A stretch of 64,000 bases of DNA from Nymphaea colorata (lineage: Eukaryota > Streptophyta > Magnoliopsida > Nymphaeales > Nymphaeaceae): NCBI RefSeq assembly GCF_008831285.2, contig NC_045140.1, positions 7,808,505-7,872,504 on the forward strand. The letters are read 5' to 3'. Every line of letters starts with the position of its first letter. The stretch's first letter is position 1. The translations under genes and the position numbers were made by a program. The notes under the pieces were generated by a model. It had not been told where the DNA came from, made no database searches, and saw nothing but the letters and a program-made list of their open reading frames with translations. Positions 23,351 to 35,838 of this stretch are shown in pieces.

Positions 23351-23695
23351 GGAACCGGATGAATTCATAAAATTTTCCTAAAAATTCTAACTTACACAAA
23401 AAAAAAACCTGTGTCTTTTATTGTGGCCCATTCTTTGGGTGCAGTTTTAAAAATTTCCTTAAAAATTACGAAGAAACAGATAATTACATATAGAGGTAGG
23501 TATAACCAATATAAAGTGGAATGTAGATATTTGCCACCATGAAAGCAGGGTACTCACGAGAACGAGCAATGGATAGGCATAACATTTAATGAATATGCAA
23601 ACAATTGGCAGGCATAAGAGATACAAAATTTTCCAATAACAATAGGTTACATATAAATTATAGTTCACATCAACATATTCCACTAGCCTCTAATC

Positions 23696-23883
23696 TCAGT
23701 TTCTGACTCCCCTGGGTTGAGAGCAAGAGGTCAGCTTCAACTGCAATATTCCAAAAAGTGCTCTCTGTGTGCTTCCCATACTCTTGACTTTCACAAAAGT
23801 ATCCCCAACACCAATTGCATTACCTTGCCGGGGCCAACCACAGGGAAGAAGCAAACGGGTGAGCGTTCCAGGACAATCAAATC
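23696..23883 (-). pseudogene. Possible exon, unassigned, second copy
   Basis: Identical in the part checked to the possible exon at 1947-2134. Confidence 0.3.
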
Positions 23884-24125
23884 TTATAGCCCAATCAAGA
23901 GAAAAAAAAAAAACACAGGAAATCTATAGTGGCACCCGCATACAAAATAATACTACCTATCAGAGTGCCAGGAGAGAAGTTAATCTTTACACACCGGAAG
24001 CAGGCTTTAGTTTTGAACTATCATGTAATCAAGGAACAAGTATCCACAAAATGTAAACATACACACTCACATAAATGCAAACAAAAGCAAAAGAGAGGGA
24101 TTCTGAACCTGAGAATGTTACAAGT

Positions 24126-24371
24126 TCAGCCTGTGCATGAAGCTTGAATTTCCTCTTGGCTTTTTTGTGTGTCAAGCAGATCATTGGACATTACAGACGG
24201 TATTCTATGGCGCTTAAGAATATGAGGGGTAGCAAGTTTGGCTTTAATGTAGTTTAAAACAATAACTCGATCTTCATCAAGGTCAAACCGTATCCACTTA
24301 TCTATGCAGTTCTCCACAAGTCCACAGAGATGTTTTAGGTTTTCAACTTCAACATCATTCACCTTCCTAGC
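24126..24371 (-). pseudogene. Probable exon, unassigned, second copy
   Basis: Same 81-codon frame and splice acceptor as 2377-2622. Confidence 0.4.
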
Positions 24372-24497
24372 CTGTATAACATGTTGCAGCTTGCGTTAAG
24401 CAAAGGATTACAGGAAATCATTATAAACATCCAAAGTAGGATCAACCATATATTATGCAAAAAGTATAGGGAAATTTCAAAAGACCTAGACAACTAC

Positions 24498-25484
24498 AAG
24501 CAAACATTGCATTGGCATAAGCTTTTGTGCTTCAATGTACCCAAGTAAACTTACCAGTTTATTATTGTTTCGAAATTCTTGTATGCAGAGATTTCACACT
24601 TCAGCTCCTCCAAGTAAACGTGCATCGACATAAGATTTTGAGCATCAGCACCCCCAAGTAAACATAGAAATGCATAATTTTCTTGTGTTTTGGTGTAAGA
24701 TTTTGTGCTTCAGTACACACAAGTAGACACACTTTGGTATAAGATTTTGCACTACGGCACCTCTAAGGAAACATGCCTTAACCTAAGAATTCTCGCTTCA
24801 ATGCACTCAAGAAAACATACTAGCCTACATAAGTTTTCAAACGTGTTCATTATAGTTCAGATTTCATTTCATAGTTCTAATCCAAATCACATATTCAAGT
24901 CTTATTTCTATGTTTGCATCTCATATGCAAGTCTCAGATCTGGTTGATCTTTATAGATCCAGATTCACTATTCTCAATTCAGATCTTGGATATCAAAGCA
25001 GAATCCAATTCTAACCATATCTAGATCCATCATCTAGAATTGTTCTTGGAACTGGACTTAGATTGGGTCTCAAGATCAAACCTAGATCTAGGATCCACAT
25101 TTGAGTTTAATGCACATTATATCTCAAAAATGTATCATGTTTTTCTCACTCCACGCTTAATATTAATTCACATGTAAGCACTTGAAATGTGCATAGTTTT
25201 TTGTTGAGGGCTCGATACAAACGAAATTGAAATCAACATCTATATGTAGTCTGAATAGACATTTTTCTGATTTACATCAAGTTTCAAAATAAAGTTTAAA
25301 AGTGTGTTTTCTCCTCTTCATATTCACGCATCGTTCACCCATTGCTTTTTATGGAATTGATTTCAAAGTCTAGACAAGATCACAACAAGCAAATTTTGAT
25401 TGAAAATGTAGTTTTAACATATGGTTTTGAGTTTTGAGAGTAGAGAGAGGGAGATAAATTTTAGTCATGTAGATTCAAGGGAGA
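24498..25484 (+). mobile_element. Ty3-gypsy LTR fragment, second copy
   Basis: Counterpart of 2749-3735 in the direct repeat. Confidence 0.6.
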
Positions 25485-25499
25485 TAAGCATTAACAGAC

Positions 25500-26144
25500 C
25501 TTTGAATCATATGAACTTAGTAAGCCTTCTTCACTGAACCCTAACCATGTAAGATATGAACCAGGAGTCAGTGGCAAGCGGCCTTTTGTGATTAGAGTTC
25601 TTTTGGAAATATCCAACATGTTAAATTCCAACACCTGTAAAACCATAAATGTTTGATAATTCAGAAAGGCAACTGACACTTCTTCTTTTTAAAAAAAAAA
25701 AAGAAGAGAAATCAACTAAAAGAACTTTTCTGGAAAATACACATCCTCTAGTATAATATGATCACATTGTAATTTAGTAACAGCCCTTCATATCAGACCC
25801 AAATGTAAAAAAAAAAGAAGAGAAATCAACTAAAAGAACTTTTCTGGAAAATACACATCCTCAAGTATAATATGATCACATTCTAATTTAGTAACAGCCC
25901 TTCATATCAGACCCAAATGTAAAAAGCTAATCCATGATGCCCTTTGGGGTTTGCATTGAAGATACAATGTGGAACAAAAAGCCAAAAAACAGAATTAAAT
26001 AAGTAAACATTACTTTCACAAAGATAGATTATTAAGTACCTGATCTCCATTGGGAAGACATTCAGAAGCATGCGTAACAATAACAAGCTCATCCTTGTGG
26101 CCTGCAGTGGCAACCACTGGTCCATCAACAGATAGAACATAGTT
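25500..26144 (-). pseudogene. CTF4/WDHD1-like fragment, second copy
   Basis: Exons 26040-26144 and 25500-25634, with the same peptides and splice sites as at 3751-4395. Presence of both copies with no coding difference in these exons argues for a very young duplication or an assembly artefact. Confidence 0.75.
25691..25920. repeat. 114-bp tandem duplication, second copy
   Basis: Counterpart of 3942-4171. Confidence 0.85.
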
Positions 26145-28857
26145 CTGGAAAATGAAAACCACACTGGTTTCATTAGTGATCCCAAAAGTACAAAATTTCA
26201 CCCTCAAAAAAATCCATAACGCCAATTGAATAATTTCCTAAATAAAAGGACCAGCAGGTTAGGAGAGATGTAACTGCTTAATCATCATACTGGTTACAAG
26301 GAGATCCAGCTAAAAAGCATCTGTTTTAAATTTTAGCTGACATTACCAAGTTTTGGACAATAATTCCATTAAAAGCTAGCAAATTCAAACATTCAAATAC
26401 TTTGCCAACTTGCTTTTCAATAGTGTAAAGATCTTAGCAATTATAGAAAACAAGATACTTTTAATTGGCTGTGCTTTATCTTGTCTGGCTCCATCCCTAT
26501 CAAATATAATATCCTGAAGTGTGTATGCAAAAAAAGCAATTTTCATGATTTTTCATGGCAATATTACAAAACAAGAGGTATTCACTTAACATGAATTTTC
26601 TCAAACTTCAACCTATGAGCTAATTAAAGGGAGAAAAATTATTAATTATGCATAGGCAAATGACCATCAAATGAAGGCAGGTCTAGGCAGCTGATGACCA
26701 AAAGAAAAAAACCACTTAGGGCCTAGATGGTGCTTTTCAGGGGACCAAATTGCATTTTTCCACTTGGTCGGACTCAGACTGTTATACTTAACAAAGAAGA
26801 GGAAAAAAACAAAAGCAGAAAACAACAAAGTATGGAAGTGATGCCTCAGGAGAGAACATTCCCCCTCCCTTTGTCCCTAGGGTCCAAGGCAGATCCCATT
26901 GCAAGTGTGAGCCCAATGCATACTATATCACATGAGTGCAGAATGCGGATGCTCGTGCAGGTGCGGATGTAGGTGCCGGAGCAACGTATCCCAAAAAATT
27001 TGGGTACAATGGTGTGGCGAGGGTGTATATATAACATATTTATTATATATATATAAATGTATGTATTCATAATATATATAATCTTAAATTGTTTCTTAGC
27101 TTAATCTGTTCTTTCTTTTTACTTTTATTACTATACATAAAGAAAGAAAAGGACAGGGAGAAGAAAAAAAAAGAATGGAAAATATTTTGTACTTGCATAA
27201 AAAAGGATGCGGTTGGGGTGCATGTCGAAGCTGCACCAGCACCAGCGTCGTGTCGACACAGGTGCGGCCCCTTTTTTGAAGAGTCCGTGTGTCATAGAAT
27301 GCACATCAATTAGTAGGGCTGTCACCTCAAAACATAGAGGCCCAACATCTAAGGAAATCGAATAGACAACTAGAGTTTCATCTGATCACTAGACTGACCA
27401 GTGTAAACTTCGAGTTTTGGAAAAGGTCTACCTTAATCAATATTTTTTCAAAGTAGAAGAGTAAAAAAATGTTAGTAATTAAATAAATAATATTTGTTTG
27501 GTTTACCTGACATGTACCTTATTTAGGCTAACACCAGATGCCTAGGCATAGGTGAACAGTCCGCTTCTGAATTTTAACTAGATGTCACAATATTTTCAAA
27601 AATATTGCAACATTAATGTGAAAATAGAAAAACGAAAAAAAGGAAAAAATCATGATATTTTGTAAAAAAAACAAACATATATTTATTGCATCATTTTCAC
27701 AATTTTTTCTATTTTTTAATATTGATGTTATCATGGATTTAAATTTAAACATAAAGTAAATTACTTTCACCATTTTTATCATCATCAAAACATTCCTTTT
27801 ATCACTTTTATATAGTTGTATTTATGTTTCCTTATTAGTTTCTGATTTATTTCATTTACAGTTACTTTTCTTATTTTTTTAAGTTTTCCTAGTTTTTTCG
27901 AAGATTTCCTCCAAAAAAAAAAACAACTTTGCTGATTAGTACCCAAGAAAAATCTCGCCATTAAAACCTAAGAACTTTGTCACATGGGTACTGCTGTAAA
28001 GGCAGTGTACCCGTACCGGCCAGGTACGACACTGGTGCTGGTACTGGTACTGTCTTGGATATCTCTTGTGTACTGGACAAACAGTACCGGGTACAATCAA
28101 CGTACACAAGACTGTATCCGTTCAATTTAAAACTCGATCAAAGTTGACCAAGTCTTTCTTATTCAAAATTTATGATTTCAGTTTTGTTCTTTACACCATT
28201 TACACTCAGGAAACACATACAAAGTTGTGTTTTCATATTTTTTCAATAGTTTCTTCTTTAGAAACTATAAATTTTGAATCATGAATGTGTTATTTTGTTT
28301 GAATTCTTATTATGTTTTATACATGTATATACAGACGTACCCCGTACCCAAGTTTTTTTAAAATAGTCCGAACTCGTACCCGTACCAGCACCCGCACCTA
28401 TGTGACATAACCTGAGAACAATATTTGTAACAATGGTTTTAACAAAAGAGATTACTATATAGCCAAACAGACTGCATCTCAAGTTTTCTATTTAGTTGAC
28501 AAGACCCGAGAAATAAGTCAGCCGTATAAAATGGCAATTAGACGTGTTTTTTTGTAAGCATGAAAAAACGTGTTTTTTCCGTTTTTTATTTTTTATTAAT
28601 TTTTATTTTTTATAGTTTTCAGGATTTATTAAATGTTTTAAATTTTTTAAAAATTTGTCGAGATTTTCTTGAGATATTCCCGAGATATACAACTTTGCCA
28701 TATTATACCCGAAAAATTATTCGTCGTATAATACCCGTACATGATATAAGTGACAATACCTTATAGATCCTTAAAAGGGGGAAAAAAAGTGAAATGCAAT
28801 GATAAAGTTAGTAACAGAACAAGCTGGAAGGAAATATAAAATCAAACACCAAAGCAT
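26145..28857. other. AT-rich spacer, second copy
   Basis: Counterpart of 4396-7120, differing by several homopolymer length changes. No gene seen. Confidence 0.5.
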
Positions 28858-30517
28858 GGCATCCACCTCTTTATTTAAATAAATTGTGAATATCATTTAT
28901 GTCTGATTTGGCAATGTATAAAAGATAGCAGTCATAAACCCGCAAAATCTGCAACCTTATGCTTTTATGGATACATTCAGGTTGTGAAAAGGAAAAACAA
29001 ATGTGAAAATTTAAGGAAAATTGAAAAACAAAATCCCCAAGAAAAAAAAATACTTAGGGATTAGCAAAATAAAATACACTTTATCTGCAACAAAGAATTA
29101 AGATAAACAAAGCAATCAAAGAACTTTGAAGGCTAAATGTGACTTCCACATTAAATTCAGAGTAAAAACTCATCATATTGCTTTGTTTATTAACTATGAG
29201 GGGCATGAACTATTGTCAAGAGGACTAACAAAAAATCACGAAATAAAACCAGGAAAAGGTTCAATGTAAAACTATTGAAGGAGAAGATGCATACAAGAGA
29301 ACACAAGTGAGAAAGCAAAGAACCAGGGTATGACAGACATGGTAACTTTAGAAAAAGTGGGTACCAGGGCATGACAGGATATACATATTTATTATGCAAA
29401 ATAACACAAAAAAAAATAAAAATGAAAGCAAGATTTAAATAAAAAAGTTATATAAATAAAGACATTACTCGTTAATGAACCACAACTATAAAAACAACAT
29501 GAAAACTGATTTGAAAAAAATTAAGTCAACTAAAAATTAAGCAGTTTGGATCAACTTCGATCTAAAATTAAGCAATTTGGGTACAGGTACAATGAGAAGG
29601 GGTAAGTGGACCCTAATGAAGTACCTATGTGACTTAGATATTTATACATAGTTTGATACAACAAGAAAACCTCCTAAACTAGTTAAATTCATATGTTAAT
29701 TATTCCTAGAGCTAGTATTAGCATCATGATTTTTGGAATTAGAATCGCCAAAACATGGCATCAACCTTTTTATTTAAATAAATCGTGAATATCATTTATG
29801 TCTCATTTGGTGATGTATAAAAGGTAGCAGTCATAAACCCGCAAAATCTGCAACCTTATGCTTTTATGGACACATTCAGGTTGTGAAAGGGAAAAACAAA
29901 TTTGAAAATTTAAGGAAAATTGAATAACTAAATCCCCAAGAGAAAAATACTTAGAGATTAGCAAGACAAAATACACTTTAGCTGCTACAAAGAAATAAGA
30001 TAACAAAGCAATCAGAGAACTTTGAAGGCTAAATGTGACTTCCACATTAAATCAGAGTAAAACTCATTCATATTGCTTTGTTTATGACCTATGAGGGGCA
30101 TGAACTATTTATCAAAAGAGAACTAAAAAAAAGATTACGAATAAAACCAAGAAAAGGTTCAATGTACAATTATTGAAGGAGAAGATGCATACAAGAGAAC
30201 ACAAGTGAGAAAGCAAAAAACCAAAAGAAAGCACAGAAAGTAAGGTTTTAGCTGTGAAATATGGAACAGAGATGTGGATACAGAAATGGCAACTTTAGAA
30301 AAAGCGGGTGCCAAGGTATGACAGGATATACATATGCATTATGCAAAATGACACCAAAAAAAAAAATCAAAATGCAAGCAAGAGTTAAATAAAAAGTTAT
30401 TAAATAAAACATTACATGTTAATGAACCATAACTCTAAAAACAAAATGAAAACTGATTTGAAAAAAATTAAATCAACTAAAAATTTGGATCAGTTTTGAT
30501 CTAAAATTAAGCAGTTT
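28858..30517. repeat. 0.9-kb tandem array, units 1 and 2, cut by the gap
   Basis: Counterpart of 7121-8789. The density of one-base indels against the first copy rises sharply after about 29740. Confidence 0.85.
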
Positions 30518-30617
30518 NNNNNNNNNNNNNNNNNNNNNNNNNNNNNNNNNNNNNNNNNNNNNNNNNNNNNNNNNNNNNNNNNNNNNNNNNNNNNNNNNNN
30601 NNNNNNNNNNNNNNNNN
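30518..30617. other. Assembly gap, 100 N
   Basis: Exactly 100 unknown bases, the conventional size for a gap of unknown length. The sequence on each side is a copy of earlier sequence (direct on the left, inverted on the right), so contig order and orientation here are suspect. Confidence 0.99.
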
Positions 30618-32901
30618 AACTTCAAACATTCATTTTCAAAAAAAGACCTTGGAGGAGCTTATGAAGGACTCTTGAAAAGCATGCGCAACCTGTTGGAGCC
30701 ACTATCAAGGAATTCTCTTTGCCGAAAAGATCTAAAAAGCCACCTTTTACATTAAACTTTTTTTTAAAGGTATTTATAACTTTTCTTTCTACAATTTTGT
30801 TGCACTTTTTTTTTATATTTTTATAACAAGCCGATGAAGGCCTTGAATCTCTCTAGAGCTTTGAATACTCTTTGAAGCTTTGGGAGCATGACCAAGACTA
30901 ATGTTTAATTCATTTTCTATTTTGATTAGAATTTTTTCTCTCTTTTAACTTATCTTTTATCAGTTAACTCTTTTTTTCATTTCTTTTAACTTTTTTTTTA
31001 TCTCATTTAAACTTACTTTCTCTCATTTTAACTTTTCTATTTTTCATTTTAACTTCTTTTGCAGTCATTCTTTACTTTTTTTTTCATTTAATATTTATTT
31101 CTCATTCTTAACTTTCTTCTTGCGTTTTAACTTATGTTTCTTTCATTTTAATTTCTCGTGTATATTTCTTTCTTTTTATTGCTCTTTCATTTCTCTCTCC
31201 TTTTAATTTTCCTCTTTCAAATCTCTCTCTCTCTCTGTCTCTCCTTATCAGTATTCTCTCATATTTATTTTCATTTTTTTCTTTTCCTCTTTTAATTTCT
31301 ATCTATGTATTTTCACTCTCTCGTTTGATTGTTTGTGGATATGCATTATAATGTGAGGATTTGGGGTTGATTATTTTTTATTTTCATCATTTTGAAGTTG
31401 GACATGTCTAACCCCAAGAACATCTAAACAAACTTGATGTACAAGTTAATTTGCATTGAGCATGTCATTTTCGATTTTTAAATTGTAAATTATCTTTCAC
31501 ATTTTCCTAAACATTCATTTCTTTCTAGCCTTCCCTTGGCCTACTTATATTTAAGTGACTCGGTAGATGAGATTTTACCTTTATTGATTTCTAACAAATG
31601 TTTCTTCTTCATTGTTCAATAGATATATGTTATGGTAAGAATAACTTATTTTATTCTTAAGCATATAGAATTGATGTAATCATCATTTTGGAATTCCTGA
31701 ATGCTCACACGCACGCGACTCTAAGAAATTTAGGTGAGACAAGATCAAACCATAATAAAGTGATAATTGAATTAAGGCAAAATCTTGAAATTTTCTTAAG
31801 ATTCAAAAGAAACACTCTTACAAATTCTAATATTTTTTTTTGTTTCAAATATCAAATCTTGATTTTTTTAATATATTGTTTTGATTTTCAAATCTTTATA
31901 ATATTACAAAATTCTTCGCTTTGGCCCTATAATGAACAAGAACAATGGTGGTCGTTCATTTATTTTGATATATTATCTTTCAAACAAAACTTGAAAGTTT
32001 GCTTTTGCAAAGCATGATAAGTTGAAGCTCTGATTTGCGAAACAAGTAATTTACAAGTGTGTTTCTAATCATATTTTCTTTTGAAAACTTCCATTTTCAA
32101 AAACTATCTTTCCAATATGAGTTATTTTCATTTGAGTTCTAGTGATAATATTTAAAGAACTCAAATGATCTTACAAGTATTTCTTTTAAACAATTTGGTT
32201 TTTATACTATTTATTTATTCCAACAATTCAATCACAAGTTCATAAAATTACTAATTCATTAACCCTTAAGACCATAGTTCTAGACATGATGGCACTACTT
32301 TTTAAATCAAACTATAGTTTAATTAAATTTGTCTTAATATTTAAAAATTTTATTTAGACTTGAGCATGCATGCATATGAGATTTAGGATAATATTTCATA
32401 TATCAGAATGTGCAAAACAAAGCTTAGTTCTTCGTATGGTTACCTCTAATAAAGGCATTGGAAACGTCCAGACTTCATACCAATGGACGAGTTCCTTTCT
32501 CTTTCATTCCAAAATAAAATCACATTTTTATGAAGCACTTTAAAAACCAAAACAATTTTGGGATGCAAACAGGCAATCGTGATTAATGCCTTGGACCGAT
32601 TGAACCAAGCCCACTTTGAATTAGGCCGCGCAGCCCCATGCCCATCCCAAGCAAGAAGTAGACAAAGGGGATCATAGGAAAGACACATATATATATAGAA
32701 TAATAAAATCTGTTACATAGTCATGAAGCAAAGGAGAAAGTCCAACAACATAAAAGAACCAATGCAGTACATATGTGGTGCTAAGTCTGAACAACTTAAC
32801 ACATTATTTATTATATAAGTATAATTTTCAACATGCAAGCAATGCTGGCTACTTCTTATTGTAGGCTTACAGCTTCAGCCGCTATTAGTATAGGGATTTG
32901 A

Positions 32902-33321
32902 CTAATGCAGGTTATGAGCAGGCACAAAGTAACCAAAGCTGAGGACTGGTGGCTTTCCATGGCGTGCTGCATCTTCCATAACTTGGCTCTTGTAAAACTC
33001 GGGATTGTGGCGGTGAGGGGGAAGAGCCTTAATGAGCAGCCTATAGCTGTAGTGCCCAGGGGCACGCTCTAATTTCTCTGCATCGATGACATGCAGAAAA
33101 TAGAGGCGGGCATGGTTTTGCTTGTTGTGCATATCTACGGCAGATTTGCCCAATTCTTGAATGTGGTGATCCTTCTCGGCATGGGGAACATGAACCCAGC
33201 GGGGCTCTGGACGACGATGATCATGATTATCATGATGGCCATCCTGGTGAGCAGTGGCCAGCAAGGCCATTGCTGCAAAGCAAGTCATAGAGAGCAGGAG
33301 AAATGGAAGGAGACGACCCAT
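32902..33321 (-). CDS. Secreted histidine-rich cystatin-like protein, copy of 15779-16198
   Basis: 139 residues, identical protein to 15779-16198: signal peptide, His-rich linker, cystatin-like core lacking QxVxG. Its TATA box is at 33439-33445 and the 18-base promoter block at 33566-33583. Identity at the protein level suggests the same locus assembled twice or a very recent duplication. Confidence 0.85.
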   Translation of the reverse strand: MGRLLPFLLLSMTCFAAMALLATAHQDGHHDNHDHRRPEPRWVHVPHAEKDHHIQELGKSAVDMHNKQNHARLYFLHVIDAEKLERAPGHYSYRLLIKALPPHRHNPEFYKSQVMEDAARHGKPPVLSFGYFVPAHNLH

Positions 33322-33438
33322 GGCGATAGTGGACGGGTGATGTTGGGAGGGTTGTGGAGCTAGAGCTTGGAAGAAAGCTAGCTCTGGTTATGATGAAGTA
33401 GTAGTACCGATGGGTAAGGGTCCTTGGACAAAACTCCC

Positions 33439-33445
33439 ATTTATA
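33439..33445 (-). promoter_or_regulatory. TATA box
   Basis: TATAAAT on the minus strand, upstream of 33321; counterpart of 15655-15661. Confidence 0.7.
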
Positions 33446-33565
33446 AGCGCGGCCAGGGAGGCACACAGGGATCATAGCTGGTCATGAATTTTCATTTACT
33501 TATCTGAAGGAGCCAAATTAAAGGAATTATTAGAAGGCATATAGTTCTACAACATGTATCCTTGG

Positions 33566-33583
33566 GGCGACGCAGTCAATGGT
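33566..33583 (-). promoter_or_regulatory. Shared promoter block
   Basis: ACCATTGACTGCGTCGCC on the minus strand; counterpart of 15517-15534. Confidence 0.55.
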
Positions 33584-34517
33584 AAACACTACGAAATGGC
33601 TTGCACGTCTATTCTCGCTCATCTCAAGATATCCCTAACCTTGAGGCTTTTGATTTTAAACGTTTATCTTCCTAAGCTTGAGACTTTTGATTTTAAAACT
33701 TATCCTCCTGTTAAGCAATACGACTAATCCGAACCTTTAGTGGGCATTGTTTCGTTTAGGTCTCAACATTAATTATTGTAGCATGCTCCATTTAGATTAC
33801 ATCGCAAATTGTTAACGTGATTCTTATTCTACTTCTCTTCCACTTTCTTTAACGTGCTTAGATTTGTGATGTTCACGTTGTATCCCTTTGAAAGGAGCGT
33901 CCTGTTTTCCGATGCTACCCTGGTGGGGAGGAATGACAGTCCTTTACCTGTACGCGCCACCAATTGCCATGGCCGAACACGGAATTCAATGACCTATACA
34001 TTCATTCCTGATTATAAGTGGACTTTCATGCATTATTGCCGTTTATAACAGAACCCAATATATGAAGAGGCAAAGCAGGTCCACTTATTGACCAAATTAA
34101 TTGCCCTCAGTAGAGAGTTTTAAAGGCCAATGAACTGAATAAGCGGGCATCAATATTTTACATTATATGCGGCGGAGTACAGGCACAGTTCCTTTCTTCT
34201 AAAACGCAATGCTTCCACCAGCAGTGCTGCTTCGGAAAACAGGACGCCAGTAAGAAAAGAAGACAAGAAAAGGACGTGGATGTCACAAATTTGAAGCATG
34301 TTAAACAATGTAGAGGAAAAAATATAACATAATAATCAGTGCACGTTGCGCGATGTCATCAAAATGGAACAAGACAAAAAATATTATTGAGTTTATTTGG
34401 GAATTCAAGGAGCCTGAACATTTAAACTCAAATGTCTGACGAGTAATATATAAATATATCTCTCTCTTGAGTGGTCCAGAGATCGAGAACCAACATGCAG
34501 AACATGTCTCAGTATAT

Positions 34518-34535
34518 ACCATTGACTGCGTCGCC
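34518..34535 (+). promoter_or_regulatory. Shared promoter block
   Basis: ACCATTGACTGCGTCGCC, upstream of the gene at 34807; counterpart of 14563-14580. Confidence 0.55.
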
Positions 34536-34662
34536 TCTAGCGTACATGACCCAAACTATGTCTTCATCTTCAATTTTTTTTTCCCCCTTCACTTAATTTG
34601 GGTCAATTCCTTCATAGAAACATACAAGATTCACCAGCCAGGCGAGCGCGTTGTTGTTGGCC

Positions 34663-34671
34663 TATAAATAG
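34663..34671 (+). promoter_or_regulatory. TATA box
   Basis: TATAAATAG, about 140 bases upstream of the start at 34807; counterpart of 14427-14435. Confidence 0.7.
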
Positions 34672-34806
34672 CCAAGGACTTTACAAATCAATACACCTAC
34701 TACTTCTTCGTAGCCAAAGCAAGATTTCTTCCTCTCCACAAGCTTGGTTAATAACTTATTGCGATCTCCGTGAAAGCTGCCACCAATATCCCCGTCCACT
34801 ATCACC

Positions 34807-35229
34807 ATGGGTCGTCTTCTTCCATTGCTCCTGCTCTCTACGACTTTCTTTGCAGCAATCTCCTTTGTGGCCACTGCCCACCATGATGATCATCATGATA
34901 ATCACGATCCTCATCGTCCAGAGCCCCGCTGGGTTCAAGTTCCCCATGCCGAGAAGGATCACCACATTCAAGAATTGGGCAAATCAGCCGTAGATATGAA
35001 CAACAAGAAAAACAATGCCCGCCTCAATTTTCTGCATGTCATCGCTGCAGAGAAATTAGAGCGTGCCCCTGGGCACGACAGCTATAAGCTGCTCATTAAG
35101 GCTCTTCCCCCTCACCGCCACCATCCAGAGTTTTACAAGAGCCTAGTTATGGAAGATTCAGCACACCATCACCATGGAAAGCCAGCAGTCAGCTTTGGTT
35201 ACTTTGTGCCTGCCCATAACCTGCATTAG
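34807..35229 (+). CDS. Secreted histidine-rich cystatin-like protein, copy of 13869-14291
   Basis: 140 residues, identical protein to 13869-14291, with the HHDDHHDNHD linker and C-terminal HHHH cluster. Divergent from the gene at 32902-33321 with about 1.5 kb between start codons, as in the first pair. Confidence 0.85.
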   Translation: MGRLLPLLLLSTTFFAAISFVATAHHDDHHDNHDPHRPEPRWVQVPHAEKDHHIQELGKSAVDMNNKKNNARLNFLHVIAAEKLERAPGHDSYKLLIKALPPHRHHPEFYKSLVMEDSAHHHHGKPAVSFGYFVPAHNLH

Positions 35230-35786
35230 TCAAATCCCTATATTAATAACTGTTGAAGCTATAATAAGAAGTAGCCAGCATGACACTTGGCTGCTTCCAT
35301 GTTGAAAAAAAAAATACATACATAATAAATAGTGTGTTAAGTTGACCAGACTTAGCACTACTACATATATATCTGCATTGGTTCTTTATCATTCTCTTTG
35401 TCTTGAATGTTGGACTTCTGGTTTGCTTTGCTTCATCAGTACGTAATAGAGTTTATTATTTCTACTGTGACTTTCCCATGTTCCCTTTGGTCTATAGTTT
35501 GTACCTACCAATTACGTGCCTTTCGTTTTTTGCCGTTCCCTACAACTTGATTTTTTAAGAAGTTGGTCCACTTTTCTCATACATGACCTGCACCCAGCTA
35601 GCTGACATACTTTCATTATTTGTTTGCAAACCTTTTATCGATCCTCAACAATGTTATTTCCGGTATAGCCATTCAAATGGATGTTTGTAGTGTGAACCCT
35701 TTTGTATACATGCCTCTTGAGTACAACGAATGTATATATGCCAAAGCACCAGAACAAAAAGGCAAGTGTAAAATGGAAATTAAGCT

Positions 35787-35788
<2 letters not shown>

Positions 35789-35835
<47 letters not shown>
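35789..35835. repeat. (AG)n microsatellite
   Basis: Uninterrupted AG dinucleotides over about 46 bases. Confidence 0.98.

Positions 35836-35838
<3 letters not shown>

Larger units (their letters stand above)
21752..30517 (+). repeat. Large direct repeat, second copy, ending at the gap
   Basis: Second copy of 1-8789. It stops exactly at the run of N. One-base deletions relative to the first copy are sparse over most of its length but pile up in the last 800 bases, as expected of an unpolished contig end. Every feature called in 1-8789 has a counterpart here, offset by 21751 at the start and about 21728 at the end. Confidence 0.95.
30618..35497 (-). repeat. Inverted repeat arm, second copy
   Basis: Reverse complement of 13595-18489. 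It carries the GA-rich tract (here CT-rich, about 30860-31370), the AT-rich spacer (31370-32901) and both cystatin-like genes with their promoters. Confidence 0.95.

Noticed and set aside
30518-30617. Centromere or telomere break at the gap
   Set aside because: No satellite or TTTAGGG repeats on either side; the gap is a conventional 100-N placeholder.
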